Shown one piece after another: positions 12,640-23,955 of a stretch of 64,000 bases of DNA. The stretch's first letter is position 1. Every line of letters starts with the position of its first letter. The notes beneath the pieces were generated by a model, which was given only the letters and a program-made list of their open reading frames with translations, searched no databases and had not been told where the DNA came from. The translations under genes and the position numbers were made by a program. Source of the DNA: Desmodus rotundus (Eukaryota; Chordata; Mammalia; Chiroptera; Phyllostomidae); contig NC_071389.1 of NCBI RefSeq assembly GCF_022682495.2, positions 105,503,951 to 105,567,950 of the forward strand, given 5' to 3'.

Positions 12640-12815
12640 CAAGCAGTAATAGCTAACATTTATTGAGGGCTCACCTTTTACTCAGAATGGTGCTAAACAT
12701 TTTACATGCATTATCTTATTTAGTCCATTTTACCAGGATAGAAACTGAGACTCGCAGTAGCTTGCTCAAGATTTAAGCTAGTAAATGGCATAACTCAAAG
12801 AGAGAACTGAGCTCT
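12640..12815 (+). repeat. MIR
   Basis: Clear MIR landmarks: 'taatagctaacatttattga', 'ggtgctaaacattttacatg', 'cattatcttatttagtcc' and a decayed 'agtaaatggcataactcaa' end. Confidence 0.75.
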
Positions 12816-13340
12816 TTTTCTGGTCTAGTTACCACCTTCTATGAGCTCTGTCACATGCTCTGGTCCTCTCCTAGATTCTCAGTTGGGTGGTATGAAACAT
12901 GGATACTTTCAATTATCAACACATTCTCAGCAAACTAAAAATTGAGGAAAACTTCCTCAACTTGATAGAGAAATCCGTGAAAAACCTACAGCTGACATCA
13001 TACTTAATGGTGAGAAACTAGAAGTTTTCCTGCTAAAATCAGGAATGAGACACCACTCCTTTCAAAATTGTTCTGAAAGTCCTAGCTAATGCAGCAAGAC
13101 AAGAAAGAAAATAAAAGATATATAAATTGGGGAGGAATAAATAAAACTGCCTTTGGTCATAGATGGCATGATTGTCTATGTAGAAAACCTGAAAGAATTA
13201 GTCAAAAAAAAAAAAAACACCTTGAAACTAATGAGTAATTATAGCAAGGTTTCAGGAACAAGGTCAATACACAACAGTCAATCACTTTCCTATATATCAG
13301 AATTGAGAAAGTGGAATTTGAAATTAAAAATATAATGCCA

Positions 13341-13571
13341 CACCAGGGACAGTAGCATATAGAAGCACAAGATGCAGGATAGACTCCCTGGATTTGAACA
13401 CAGGCTTCACCACTAACTAGCTTTTACCTACATAAGCTATCTTGTCACACAAGCCACAAGTCTCAGTAAATGTCAGCTTTCTCATCTGTTAAATAAGAAT
13501 TATGTTGCAATAAAATAAAGTATAAAACAAAAAATTCTATGGTCAAAAAACAAGTAATAAAATCAGAAAAA
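13341..13571 (+). mobile_element. MIR-like insertion with flanking duplication
   Basis: The body resembles MIR ('tggatttgaacacaggcttc', 'ctttctcatctgttaaataa'). The host sequence 'aaaaatataatgcca' just before it recurs as 'aaatatataatgcca' just after, and the L1 reading resumes there. The last ~70 bases are A-rich and not typical MIR. Confidence 0.6.
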
Positions 13572-14062
13572 AAATATATAATGCCATTTACATTAGCATC
13601 CCTCTCCCAAAATAAAATATTTAAGCATAAATCCAACAAAATGTGTACAAGATTTATATGAAGAAAGCTACAAAACTCTGATGAATTTAATAAAAAGATA
13701 AATCAAAAAATGGATAGATGTTTCATGTTCATGGATAGGGAGACTCAATATTGTCAAGATATCAACTTGATTATAGGTTGAACTTGACCTATAGATTCAA
13801 TGCAATCCCAATCAAAATTCTACCAAGTTATTTTGTGGGTGTTGACAAATCAAATTCTAAAATTTATATGGAATGGGAAAAGACCCACAATATACAAGTC
13901 AAAATTCAGAAGACTGAAGCCACTGCCTGGCTTCAGGACCTAACTATAAAATGGTAGAAATCATGACAGTGTCTATTCTTTGACAGAGGAACAGACAAAT
14001 AGATCAATGGAACAGGATATAGAGCCCAGAAATCAACCCTCATAAATATAGTCATCTGATTT

Positions 14063-14509
14063 TTTAAAATTTATTCATTTTTGTATTTTTATTGAAATAT
14101 GATTGATATATAACATTATATTAGTTTCAGATATACAATATAATGATTTGATATTTGTATAATTGCAAAATAATCATCACAATAGATTAGTTAATATCTA
14201 ATATGACATATAGTTATAATTTTTATACTTGTGATCAGGACTTTTAAAATATACTCTTGTAGCAACTTCTAAATATACAATAAAGAATTATTAACTGTAA
14301 TCATCATCTGTATATTATATCCCCATGACTTATTTTTTTATTTTTACTTATATCTATTGTTTATTTCTCAATTACAGTTGATATTCAATATTATTTTATA
14401 ATAGTCTCAGCTGTACAGCATATTAGTTACACAATAATATCATTTACAAAGTGACCCCCCAATATTCTAGTACTCACCTGGCACCATACATAATTATTAC
14501 GATATTATT
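14063..14509 (-). mobile_element. L1MA-type 3' ends, minus strand, two pieces
   Basis: Two adjacent AT-rich minus-strand segments (about 14065-14335 and 14336-14509) share the motif family 'tgatatacaatattat...ttagtttcag...cataataatt' typical of L1MA 3'UTRs seen in reverse. Host L1 sequence 'tatagtcatctgatttt' before and 'tatagtcaactgatcttt' after brackets the insertion, which suggests a target-site duplication. Confidence 0.6.
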
Positions 14510-14645
14510 TATAGTCAACTGATCTTTGACAAAGAAGCAAAGGCAATACAATGAAGATAAGATCATCTTTTCAAGAAATGGTGCTGAAACATCTATGTGC
14601 AAACTAGACACAGATATTACACTCTTCACAAAAATTACCAACACA

Positions 14646-16024
14646 TTAGTCTCTTAGCATGTCCTGCCTCTTATAAATCATGATCTTAAAGTATCTTCAC
14701 CAGAGCAACTGGTACTAAAGGTGTTTGGCGATCAGAGCCCCAAGTAATTTGTTAGAAGAGTGATCCAGGGTCTTTGACTGACCTATTAAAGGAATTGTGG
14801 AATTACATACAGTACCCAGATCCTAAAAAGGATCAGATGACAGCTAGGCAGGAGGACTAAATGCTACATATTGTCTATCTTCTCTGATTTATGTTCTCAC
14901 TCAACAAATACTTACTGAGCATACATACCCCTGGTTTGGTACTAAGTAAATTAGACCCAGTCAGTGGTAATACTGGTTGGGATTAATTTTATCTATATAT
15001 AAGCAGAAAAACCCAAATAGCAATGGCGTAAGCATAAAAGTTTATTTTTCTCTCATGTATAAAAAAATTCTGGTGGTAAGCAAACCAGAGCTGGTGTGGC
15101 AACTCCAAGATCATCAAGGACCCACATGCCAACTCTCCTTCTGCTCCACCATCCTAATATGTGGCTGCCATCTCATTGTCACTTGATTGTCCAAGGGGCT
15201 TCTGATGTTTCTAGCATCTGTTCTGCACTTTAGGAAGCAAGAAGGAGAAAAAGTGAGAAGAGAAAAGAGGAATCACACTTCCAAAGAGCTTTCCTGAAAA
15301 TCCTACCCTGCCATTTCAGCTTCCATCTCATTGGCCAAAATGCTGTCACAAGGTTATTCCTCTCTTCGGAAAAGACTAAGAATGTAATCTTTTGACAAGG
15401 CACATTACTGCCTTGATGGGGTCTGGGGTAAATGGGAAATGGATAACAGGGTAGAGAAGTATTTTCAGTCCTTTTTTACAGTGGATATTGGGAAGATCTT
15501 CCCAGAGCAGGTGCCATGTAAGATGAGACCTGAAAGTTGAATAGATATTAGCTTGGCAAAGAGGTGAGGAAAGGGGAAATTACATGTTCAAAAATCATGA
15601 GCAAGAGAAAGATCACAACGCAGCTGAGGAACTGAAAAAACTTCCACTTAGCTGGAAACCAGACTGAAGGGGTGGTATGAGAGGAGCCTGGGGAACCATG
15701 TTACAAAGGGCCTTGCCAGTACCATCAAGGAGTCTTGAAATGATCCAGGGGCAAAGAGAAGCCACTGGAGAATTTAAGAGGAGGTCCTGGCAACTGGATT
15801 TACATTTTAAAAGACCAGTCTGGCTACAATGTGAACAGATTGGAGGGGCCAGCATGAAGACAAGAAGAACACCTGGGGCTCTGTGCCAGAGATCTGAGAA
15901 AAGAGGGTAGATTATGGTTGGTGGGTAGCAACAGCCTTACCCAGAAGATGGTGGATTTGAGGGCAATTTATTAAATAGTCACTACAAGGCTTAGCGTGAG
16001 ATAGGGGATAAGGAAGAAGAATCA
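14646..16024. other. Unassigned, probably two ancient repeats
   Basis: The segment at about 14945-15460 ('cccaaatagcaatggcgtaa', 'tctcattggccaaaatgctg') and the one at about 15475-15930 ('cagagcaggtgccatgtaag', 'tacaaagggccttgccagta') both look like old, widespread mammalian repeats. I cannot name their families with confidence. No gene seen. Confidence 0.45.
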
Positions 16025-16038
16025 AGAATAAGTCTCAG

Positions 16039-16269
16039 CCCTGGCCAGTGTGGCTCAGTTTGTTGGGCATCATCCTGCAAAGCCAAATGGGACCAGCTCG
16101 ATTCCCAGGCAGGGCACATGTCTGGGTTTTGGTCCAGGTCCCCAACTGGGGGTGTGCATGCAAGAGGCAACCCATTGATGTTTCTCTCACACATCAACGT
16201 TTCTCTCCCTCTCTTTCCCCTCCCTTCTCCTCTCTCTAAAAAGAAATAAATACAATATTTAAAAATAAA
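16039..16269 (+). mobile_element. Ves-like SINE
   Basis: Well-preserved head 'ccctggccagtgtggctcag', B-box-like 'ctcgattcccaggcagggca', 'gcaagaggcaacccattgat', pyrimidine-rich tail and A-rich end. Target-site duplication agaataagtctcag (16025-16038) and agaataattctcag (16270-16283). Confidence 0.92.
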
Positions 16270-16432
16270 AGAATAATTCTCAGATTTCTGACATTCTGGA
16301 TACACGTTGGTGCCATTCCCCAAGAGCTTCCTCTCTGACCCTTTCACTACAATCACTGTTACAGTACTTGGTCAGGGATCACTCAGGCACATAGCTAAAG
16401 TTCCCAGTGCTTGGTTGACTTTGGCTGTTCTT

Positions 16433-16697
16433 TTTTTTTTTTTATTAAACATTTTTTTTATTGTTGTTCAATTACATTTGTCTGCATTTTCTCCACACCC
16501 CTCGATCCCACCCCAGACAAAACCACCTCCTTCCCCTGCCTTTACCCTCCCCCTTGGTTTTGTCCATGTGTCCTTTATAGTAGTCCCTGTAATCCCCTCT
16601 CCCCACTATACCCTCCCCACTCCCCTCTGGCTATTGTTAGATTGCTCTTAACTTCAATGTCTCTGGTTATATTTTGTTTCCTTTTCTCTTTTGTTGA
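16433..16697 (-). other. L1 3'UTR and poly-A tail
   Basis: C-rich on the plus strand (G-rich in sense), as usual for L1 3'UTRs, ending in a ~12-base A tail in sense orientation. It differs from the HAL1 3' ends in this window, which carry 'tagcataatcaataaaata'. Confidence 0.8.
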
Positions 16698-19600
16698 TTA
16701 TGTTCCAGTAAAAGGTGAGATCATATGGTATTTGTCCCTCACCGCCTGGCTTATTTCACTTAGCATAATGCTCTCCAGTTCCATCCATGCTGTTGCAAAG
16801 GGTATAAGCTCCTTCTTTCTCTCTGCCCCATAGAATTCCATTGTGTGAATGTACCATAGTTTTTTGATCCACTCATTTGCTGATGGGCACTTAGGTTGCT
16901 TCCAGTACTTGGCTATTGTAAATTGTGCTGCTATGAACATTGGGATGCATAGGTTCTTTTGGATGGGTGTTTCAGGGTTCTTAGGGTATAATCGCAGCAG
17001 TGGAATTACTGGATCAAAAGGCAGTTCCATTTTTAGTTTTCTGAGGAAATTCCATACTGTTTTCCACAGTGGCCTCACCAGTCTGCATTCCCACCAACAG
17101 TGTACTAGGGTTCCCTTTTCTCCATATCCTCTCCAACATTTGTTTGTTGATTTGTTTATGTTGGACACTCTGACTGGTATGAGGTGGTACCTCATTGTGG
17201 TTTTAATTTTCATCTCTCTGATGGCTACTGATGCTGAGCATCTTTTTATATGTCTCTGGGCCATCTGTATGTCTTCCTTGGAGAAGTGTCTGTTCAAGTC
17301 CTTTGTCAATTTTTTAATTGGATTGTCTTCCTGGAGTGGAGTCGTGTGTGTTCTTTATATATTTTGGAGATCAGACCCTTGTCTGAGGTTATCATTGGCA
17401 AATATGTTTTTCCATACTGTTAGTTCTCTTTTCATTTTAATGCTGTTTTCTTTAACCATGCAGAAGCTTTTTATTTTGATGAGGTCCCATTTGTTTATTC
17501 TTTCCTTTGTGTCCACTGCTTTAGGGGACATATCTGTGAGGATGTTGCTGCGTGGAATGTCTGAGGTTTTCCTGCCAAGGTTTTCCTCTAGGACTTTTAT
17601 GGTGTTATGACTTATATTTAAGTCTTTTATCCACCTTGAAATTATATTTGTCTATGGTGTAAGTTGGTGATCGAGTTTCATTTTTTTGCACGTAGCTGTC
17701 CAGATCTCCCAACACCATTTGTTGAAGAGGCTATTTTTGCTCCATTTTATGCTCCTGCCTCCTTTGTCAAATATTAATTGACCATTGAGACTTGGGTTTA
17801 TTTCTGGGCTCTCTGTTCTGCTCCATTGATCTGTGTGCCTGTTTTTATGCCAGTACCAGGCTGTTTTGATTACAGTGGCCTTGTAATACAGTTTGATATC
17901 AGGTATTGTGATCCCTCCTGCTTTGTTCTTCTTTCTCAAGATTGCTGCAGCTATTTCGGGTTGTTTATGGTTCCATATAAGTTTCTGAAATGTTTGTTCT
18001 ATATCTGTGAAATATGTCATGGGTACTCTAATAGGGATTGCATTGAATCTATAAATCGCTTTGGGTAGTATGGCCATTTTGATGGTGTTAATTCTTCCAA
18101 TCCATGAGCATGGTACATGCTTCCATTTGTTTGTGTCTTCCTTAATTTCTTTCTTCAGTGTTGTGTAGTTTTCTGAGTACAGGTCTTTTACCTCCTTGGT
18201 TAGGTTTATTCCTAGGTACTTTATTTTTCTTGTTGTTATATCAAATGGGACTTTTTTCCTGATTTCTGTTTCTGCAGTTTCGTTGTTGGTATACAGGAAT
18301 GCCTTTGATTTCTGAGTATTGACTTTGTATCCAGCTGTTTTGCCAAATTCATTTATTAGGTCGAGTAGTTTTTTGATGGAGTCTATAGGATTTTCCATGT
18401 ACACTATCATGTCATCTGCAAACACTGACAGTTTCATTTCCTCCTTTCCAGTTTGGATGCCTTTTATTTTTTTTTCTTGTCTGATTGCTGTGTCTAGGAC
18501 TTCCAATACTATGTTGAATAGGAGTGGTGAGAGAGGGCATCCTTGTCTTGTTCCTGATCTTAGTGGGAAGGCTCTAATTTTTTGTCCATTGAATACGATG
18601 TTGGCCGTAGGTCTCTCATATATGGCCTTTATTATGTTGAGGAATGCTCCCTCTATTCCCACTTCATTGGGGGCTTTTATCATAATTGGGTGCTGTACCT
18701 TATCAAATGCTTTTTCTGCATCTATTGATATGATCATGTGTTTTTTGTCTTTGCTTTTGTTTATGTGGTGTGTTATGTTTATTGATGCACCATCCTTTCA
18801 TCCCTGGGATGAATCCCACTTGATCATGGTGTATGATCTTTTTAATGTATTGCTGGATGTGGTTTGCCAATATTTTGTTGAGAATTTTAACATCTAAGTT
18901 AATCAGCAATACTGGCCTGAAGTTTTCTTTCTTTGTTATGTCTTTATCTGGTTTTGGGATTAGGACGATGTGGGCTTCATAAAACGAGTTTGGGAGTCTT
19001 CCATCTTCTTGATTCTTTTTGAAATAATCTGTGGAGGATGGGGGTTAGCTCTCCCTTAAATGCTCTGTAGAATTCTCCTGTGAACCCATCTGGTCCAGGG
19101 CTTTTGTGTGTCAGAAGCTTTTTGATTACTGTTTCAATTTCATCATGTGTTATTGGTCTGTTCAGGCTTTCTGCTTCTTCTTCATTGAGTTTTGATAGGT
19201 TATATTTTTCTAGTAATTTGTCCATTTCATCTAGGTTTACACATTTCTTGGCATATAGTTCTTTGTAGTAATTTCTTACAATCCTTTGTATTTCTGTGGT
19301 ATCAGTTGTAGTCTCTTTTCTTTCATTTCTGATTGTGTTTATTTGGGTCCTCTCTCTTTTTTTCTTGATGAGTCTGCTTAAGGGCTTGTCGATTTTGTTT
19401 ATCTTTTCAAAGAACCAGCTCCTGGATTCATTGATCCTTAGAATTGTGCTTTTAGTCTCTATGTCATTTAATTCTGCTCTGATCTTGGTTATTTCCTTCC
19501 TTGTACTTGCTGTGGGTTGTCTTTGTTGTTGTTCCTCGAGTTCTTGTAGGTGTATGGTTAGGTTGTTTATGTGAGCTGTTTGTATTCTTTTTAGGTAGGC

Positions 19601-20497
19601 CTGTATCACTATAAACTTCCCTCTCAGGACTGCCTTTTTGTGTCCCTTAGGTTTTGAATTGTGAGTTCATTTTCATTTGTTTCCAGGAACTTTTTGATTT
19701 CTTCCCTAATCTCATTCTTCACCCATTCATTGTTTAATAGCATGCTATTCAATCTCCATGTTTTTTAGTGTTTTGGGGTTTTTTTCCTTGAGATTTGTTT
19801 CTACTTTTAGTGCCTTGTAGTGAGACAAAATGCTTTATATGGTTTCAATTTTCTTGAACTTGTTGAGGCTTGTTTTGTGTCCTGTCATGTGGTCTATCTT
19901 TGAAAATGTTCCATGTGCATTTGAAAAGAATGTGTATTTTGCTTCTTTGGGATGAAAGGCTCTATATATATCAGTTAAGTCCATTTCTTCAAGGGCATTG
20001 TTCAGTGACACAATATCTTTGTTGATATTTTGTTTGGAAGATCTGTCCATCTTTAACAGTGGGGTTTCAAAATCCCTTACTATAATTGTGTTGCTATCAA
20101 TATCTTTCTTGAAGTCCTCCAAGATTTTCTTTATGTATTTGGCTGCTCCTATTTTGGGAGCATATATATTTACAATGTTTATTTCTTCTTGGTGGATTCT
20201 TCCTTTGAGCATTATAAAGTGACCATCTGGGTCTCTCTTTATGGCCGGTTTTTGGAAGTCTATTTTGTCTGATATGAGTATTGCTACCCCTGCTTTTTTT
20301 TCCTGTCCATTTGCTTGGAAAATTTGCTTCCAGCCCTTCACTTTCAGTCTGTGTAGGTCTTCTGTCCTGAGGTGGATCTCTTCTAGGCAGCATATGTGTG
20401 GGTCATGCTTTCTTATCCATTCAGCTATTCTATGTCTTTTGATTGGAGCATTTAATCCATTTACATTTAAGGTTATTATTGATAGGTACATATTCAT
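16698..20497 (-). pseudogene. L1 ORF2 (endonuclease/reverse transcriptase), broken
   Basis: Sense pieces in order: endonuclease (20497-19835; ATG at 20497, 'TLNVNGLNAPIKRHRI'); a linker piece (19609-18977); start of the RT (18909-18703); RT core (18737-17652) with '[14 protein letters not shown]' and the catalytic 'FADD'; and a C-terminal piece (17309-16698) with the Cys-rich '[17 protein letters not shown]'. In the endonuclease the usual GDFN motif reads RDFE, which alters a conserved residue, while the later DH pair is kept. Stops at about 19835 and frameshifts near 18720 and 17310-17650 break it. ORF2p nicks target DNA and reverse-transcribes RNA (family knowledge). This copy cannot make a full protein. 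Confidence 0.9.
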
Positions 20498-20565
20498 TGC
20501 CAATTTTTTGTACCTATGTTCCTCTCTTTCTCTCTCTTTTCCTTCCTTTCCTTAAAGCAGTCCCT

Positions 20566-21445
20566 TTAGCATCTTTGCAGAGCTGGTTTGGTGGAGGTAT
20601 ATTCTTTTAGACTTCTTTTGTCTGGGAAGTTCCTTATTTGGCCTTCTATCTTGATTGAGAGCCTTGCTGGGTAAAGTAGTCTTGGTTGCAGGCTTCTGGT
20701 TCTCACTACTTGGAATATTTTTTGCCATTCTCTTCTGGCTTGGAGAGTTTCCATTGAGAAGTCAGTTGCTAACCTTATTGGGGCTCCCTTGTATGTTACT
20801 TCCTGTTTCTCCCTTGCTGCCTTTAAGATTCTCTCTTTGTTTGGAATTTTGCCATTTTAGTTATGATGTGTCTTGTAGTGGCCCTCTTTGGGTTCCTCTT
20901 TCTTGGGACTCTCTGTGTTTCCTGGATTTGGGTGACTTTTTCTCTCATCAGATTAGGGAAATTTTTCATCATTACTTTTTCAAACAGGTTTCCTATCCCT
21001 TGCTGTTCTTGTTCTCCTTCTGATATTCCTATTATACGGATATTATTTCATTTCATGTTGTCCTGCATTTCCCTTAACCCCTCTTCATTCTTTCTGAGTC
21101 TCTTTTCCTTTTCTTGCTCATTCTGGGTGTTTTTTTCTACCTTGTCCTCCAGTTCACTGATCTGATCCTCTGCTTCATCGAGCCTGCTTTTTATTCCTTC
21201 TGCTGTGTTCTTCAGTTCAGAAATTGTATTCTTCATTTCCTCTTGGCCCTGTTGATAGTTTCTATTTCCTTCTTCATGTTGATATAGTTTGCAGTGAGTT
21301 CATTGTAGTTTCCCTGTAGTTTGTGGTAATTCTCTGTGAGCTCATTGAGCTTCCTTATAACCAATGCTTTGAACTCAGTATCTGATAGTGGACTTGCCTC
21401 TATTTCATTTGGCATTGTTTCTGAGACTTCCTCCTTTCCTTTCAT
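20566..21445 (-). pseudogene. L1 ORF1 (RNA-binding chaperone), broken
   Basis: Starts at ATG 21445 ('MKGKEEVSETMPNEIEASPL'), followed by a heptad-rich coiled-coil part ('LDEAEDQISELEDKVEK' in the 21236-21048 piece). The RRM part is damaged, and the C-terminal domain is recognisable at 20754-20566 ('ETLQARREWQKIFQV'). Frame changes occur near 21235 and in the stretch 20760-21047. Its C-terminal domain resembles the HAL1 ORF1 protein encoded at 26065-26895, as expected if HAL1 derives from L1. Confidence 0.82.
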
Positions 21446-23938
21446 TTGGGGATTGTTTTCGTCTTCCCATTGTTTGTGAGATTCTTCCTGTTAGCCTCTG
21501 CTTCTTAAGTTGCTCTGTTCTGTTCCCCTGGGTTTATGGTGTGAACTTCTGTGGTAGAATACCTATGAGATTCAGTGGTACAGTCTCCTTGATCTCCCAA
21601 TCTTACTGATCTTGGACTGTGGTTTATGTTGGCTCTGTGTATGTCTTTGGTTTTCGGTTCTTGTTGAAACTTTCTTTGGTAGGTCTTTCCCACCAGCTGG
21701 TTATCTGAGGGTCAGTCTGTCCCCCACCTCTTGTTTTCTGTTTTGCAGATGTGGGCAGGTTGTGTTGGAGCTCGTTCTTCCATATGTACAAGGTTTTGAG
21801 GCTTTTCTCTTGCTCTTGTTCAGTTGTTTGCTCTTAGTAATTTCTTCACTATTTATATGTATTTTCAGATAGGTCCTGGGTTGAGTTAGTGTGACTTCCA
21901 CTCCCTCCTTCACCTTCTCTTGTTCTTAGCTGTTGGTGTTTCCTTTGTTGGTGGGTTTCCTCTTCCAGGAGGTATCCTGGTATTCACGGCTTCTACCTAC
22001 TCTTTTTTATTGTAAGTTGTAGGGGGAAGGTGAAATGGTTGAAGACAGTAGGAGTGTATTCTATGATATTTAAAGTACCAACCCTTAGAGAAGAGATAGG
22101 AGATCCTTTGGATATACATATAGTGTTAACCATGATAATTGACCCACCTAGCCACTTTTTAGAAAGGGAGGAAAGAAGATAAGTCTCTTTTTGTGTGTGT
22201 GGGGGGGATTATAAGTTGTATCTAGAAAGCTGTGAGCTTATGGGAGGTCAGATTATGAGGTAAAGTGAGAGTAAAGGGTAGAAATTAGGTGTAATGTGTG
22301 AGAGAATAGATTTAACCACACCAGTAATAAAGTTCAGGAAATAGTAAAGTGGGCTGAGATCTGGGAGAAGTTCTGTGTAGTATTTACAGATGTATGGAAC
22401 AGCTATTATTTACAATAGTAATGGTGCAACAATAATATGACAGAATCTATGTGATCTGGATAACTAGAATAGGGAGTATAGGTCCTATAGTAGTGTGTTA
22501 ATGGAACACAAGTGAAGTGAAAGACAGTTAATTAACAATACACTGTGAAAGAGAGAACAAGGGGAAACCAGTCAAACAATGCAAATTAAGCAGTCAAGCG
22601 AAGAAGACTAAACAGAAAGAAGATACAAAAATACTAATAAAATGAGTGATGTAAGGATAATGAAAGAAAATAATAATGCAAATATACAATATCTTGCAAG
22701 TTCTCTGGAGTAGCAAAGTGAAATTTGTTTCACTGTCTCAGCTGTTGGAATGTCCCCTCTTTGGGTCCAACTTTGGTCTTTTCAGAGTTCCAGGTTTTAT
22801 TGTCTCACTTGTGGGGATTAAAAAAAAAAGACAACGGAAGGAAGAAGAGATACAAAGGGAGAGAAAGGAGGAGTAGAACAACAAAGAAGGAAAGAGAGGA
22901 AGAAGGTGCTAAAAGAAAGGAAAAATAAAATAATAATAATAATAAAGAATAACTTAAAAAAAAAAAAAAGAACAACAAAAACAAGCCTGCTGGCCAAGCC
23001 AGTTTTGCTGGTCTTTTTTTGGCTGTGGCCAACTCAGGCAGTCTAGCCCAGCTCTTCTCCATCCCAGCCAGCACTCGGGTAGCCTCTGGCCCAGCTCTCC
23101 AGCGGCCCCAGACCCATAGGTTCAGGCACTCACCCTCCTCGGGGCTATGGTATGTGTGTGTGCACGGGGCCTTCCTTGATTCGCACTCTCCCCGGTGCCT
23201 GTGGTCTCACTCTCTCTGAGTTGCATGCTCCCCGATCAGTGCCTGTAGTCTCCAGTGTGCACTCCTCCTCCCCCTCTGCCGTGCTTAGGATTTGGGCTGG
23301 ATATCCCCCACAGCCCCACGGGAGCACTGGGCAGCTGGGTGGAGAGGAGACTGGAGCTGTTGCTGCAGGAGAGTTCCCCAAAGTGGTCCCGAGGGCCTTT
23401 TTCTTTTGGAGGAAATCTTCCTGCTCAGTCCTGCCCCTCCATACAAGGAAGGGCCTGTCCTCTCACGCAGCCCACCTCTCCAGCTAGACCAGGGACTGTC
23501 CAGGTCAGAGCCCCACAAGGCCCAACTCTCAACTCTCCCAGGCCAGCACCCACGGTCTCCATGTGTTTACCACTTCATCCTTAGTCCTCTCCCTGTGACT
23601 TCAAGCACCCAGGTCTCTCTCAGTGCTGCTCAAGCCTTGTTTGACAGGGGAGGGAGCCAGCTCTCTCCTAGGAGTCCTGCGGCAGGCCCGGCGGGCGTGG
23701 GCCTGGTGCTGCAGTTGCCCTGGTCCCCACGCTGGTCCCAGGGACCTTTTTGTCCTAAAGCAGTCCCTTTACCATCTGTTTTTTCAGTGTCCTCAATATT
23801 TTTTTTGTCTCCTATCTTCATAAATGCTGGGGTACTGTTGGCTGTTCGCTTTGTTCCTCAGTAGATCGGGTAGGTATTTCACCCATGTGCAGGGGGAAGT
23901 AGACTCTGCTCCCACTTATCTCACCACCATCTTTCCTC
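21446..23938 (-). promoter_or_regulatory. L1 5'UTR / internal promoter region
   Basis: About 2.5 kb between the 5' junction and ORF1, long for an L1 5'UTR. The distal 900 bases (about 23000-23938) are GC-rich, as expected of an L1 promoter. The middle holds a polypurine block (22820-22930) and an A-rich run (22925-22975). Open frames here on either strand are compositional. Promoter activity is inferred, not shown. Confidence 0.6.
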
Positions 23939-23955
23939 TGACTTTGGCTATTCTT

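Larger units (their letters stand above)
12915..14645 (+). mobile_element. Old L1 ORF2 (RT to C-terminal) fragment, interrupted twice
   Basis: L1 ORF2 landmarks: 'aacctacagctgacatcata' (RT), 'aatgagacaccactcctttc', and 'catagatggcatgattgtct' where the catalytic YADD region should be. These are followed by 'agattcaatgcaatcccaat' and, after the second interruption, 'atagtcaactgatctttgac'. It is broken by an MIR-like insertion (about 13341-13571) and an L1MA-type insertion (about 14063-14509). Many stops. Confidence 0.8.
16433..23938 (-). mobile_element. Full-length LINE-1, minus strand
   Basis: About 7.5 kb with a complete L1 layout on the minus strand: 5' region (23938 down to 21446), ORF1 (21445-20566), ORF2 (20497-16698), and a 3'UTR ending in a T-run at 16433-16444, which is the poly-A tail seen in reverse. 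The target site tgactttggctgttctt (16416-16432) recurs as tgactttggctattctt (23939-23955), one mismatch in 17. That fixes both ends and shows it is not 5'-truncated. Both ORFs carry stops and frameshifts, so it is not autonomous. Confidence 0.93.

Noticed and set aside
16849..17610. 253-codon plus-strand open frame, and the 192-codon plus-strand frame at 18319-18897
   Set aside because: Both are antisense shadows of the minus-strand L1 ORF2. The hydrophobic composition is what antisense L1 gives.
23292..23864. 190-codon plus-strand frame plus several overlapping frames at 23145-23821
   Set aside because: Lies in the GC-rich L1 5' region, where high G+C suppresses stops. No domain is visible and frames are open on both strands.
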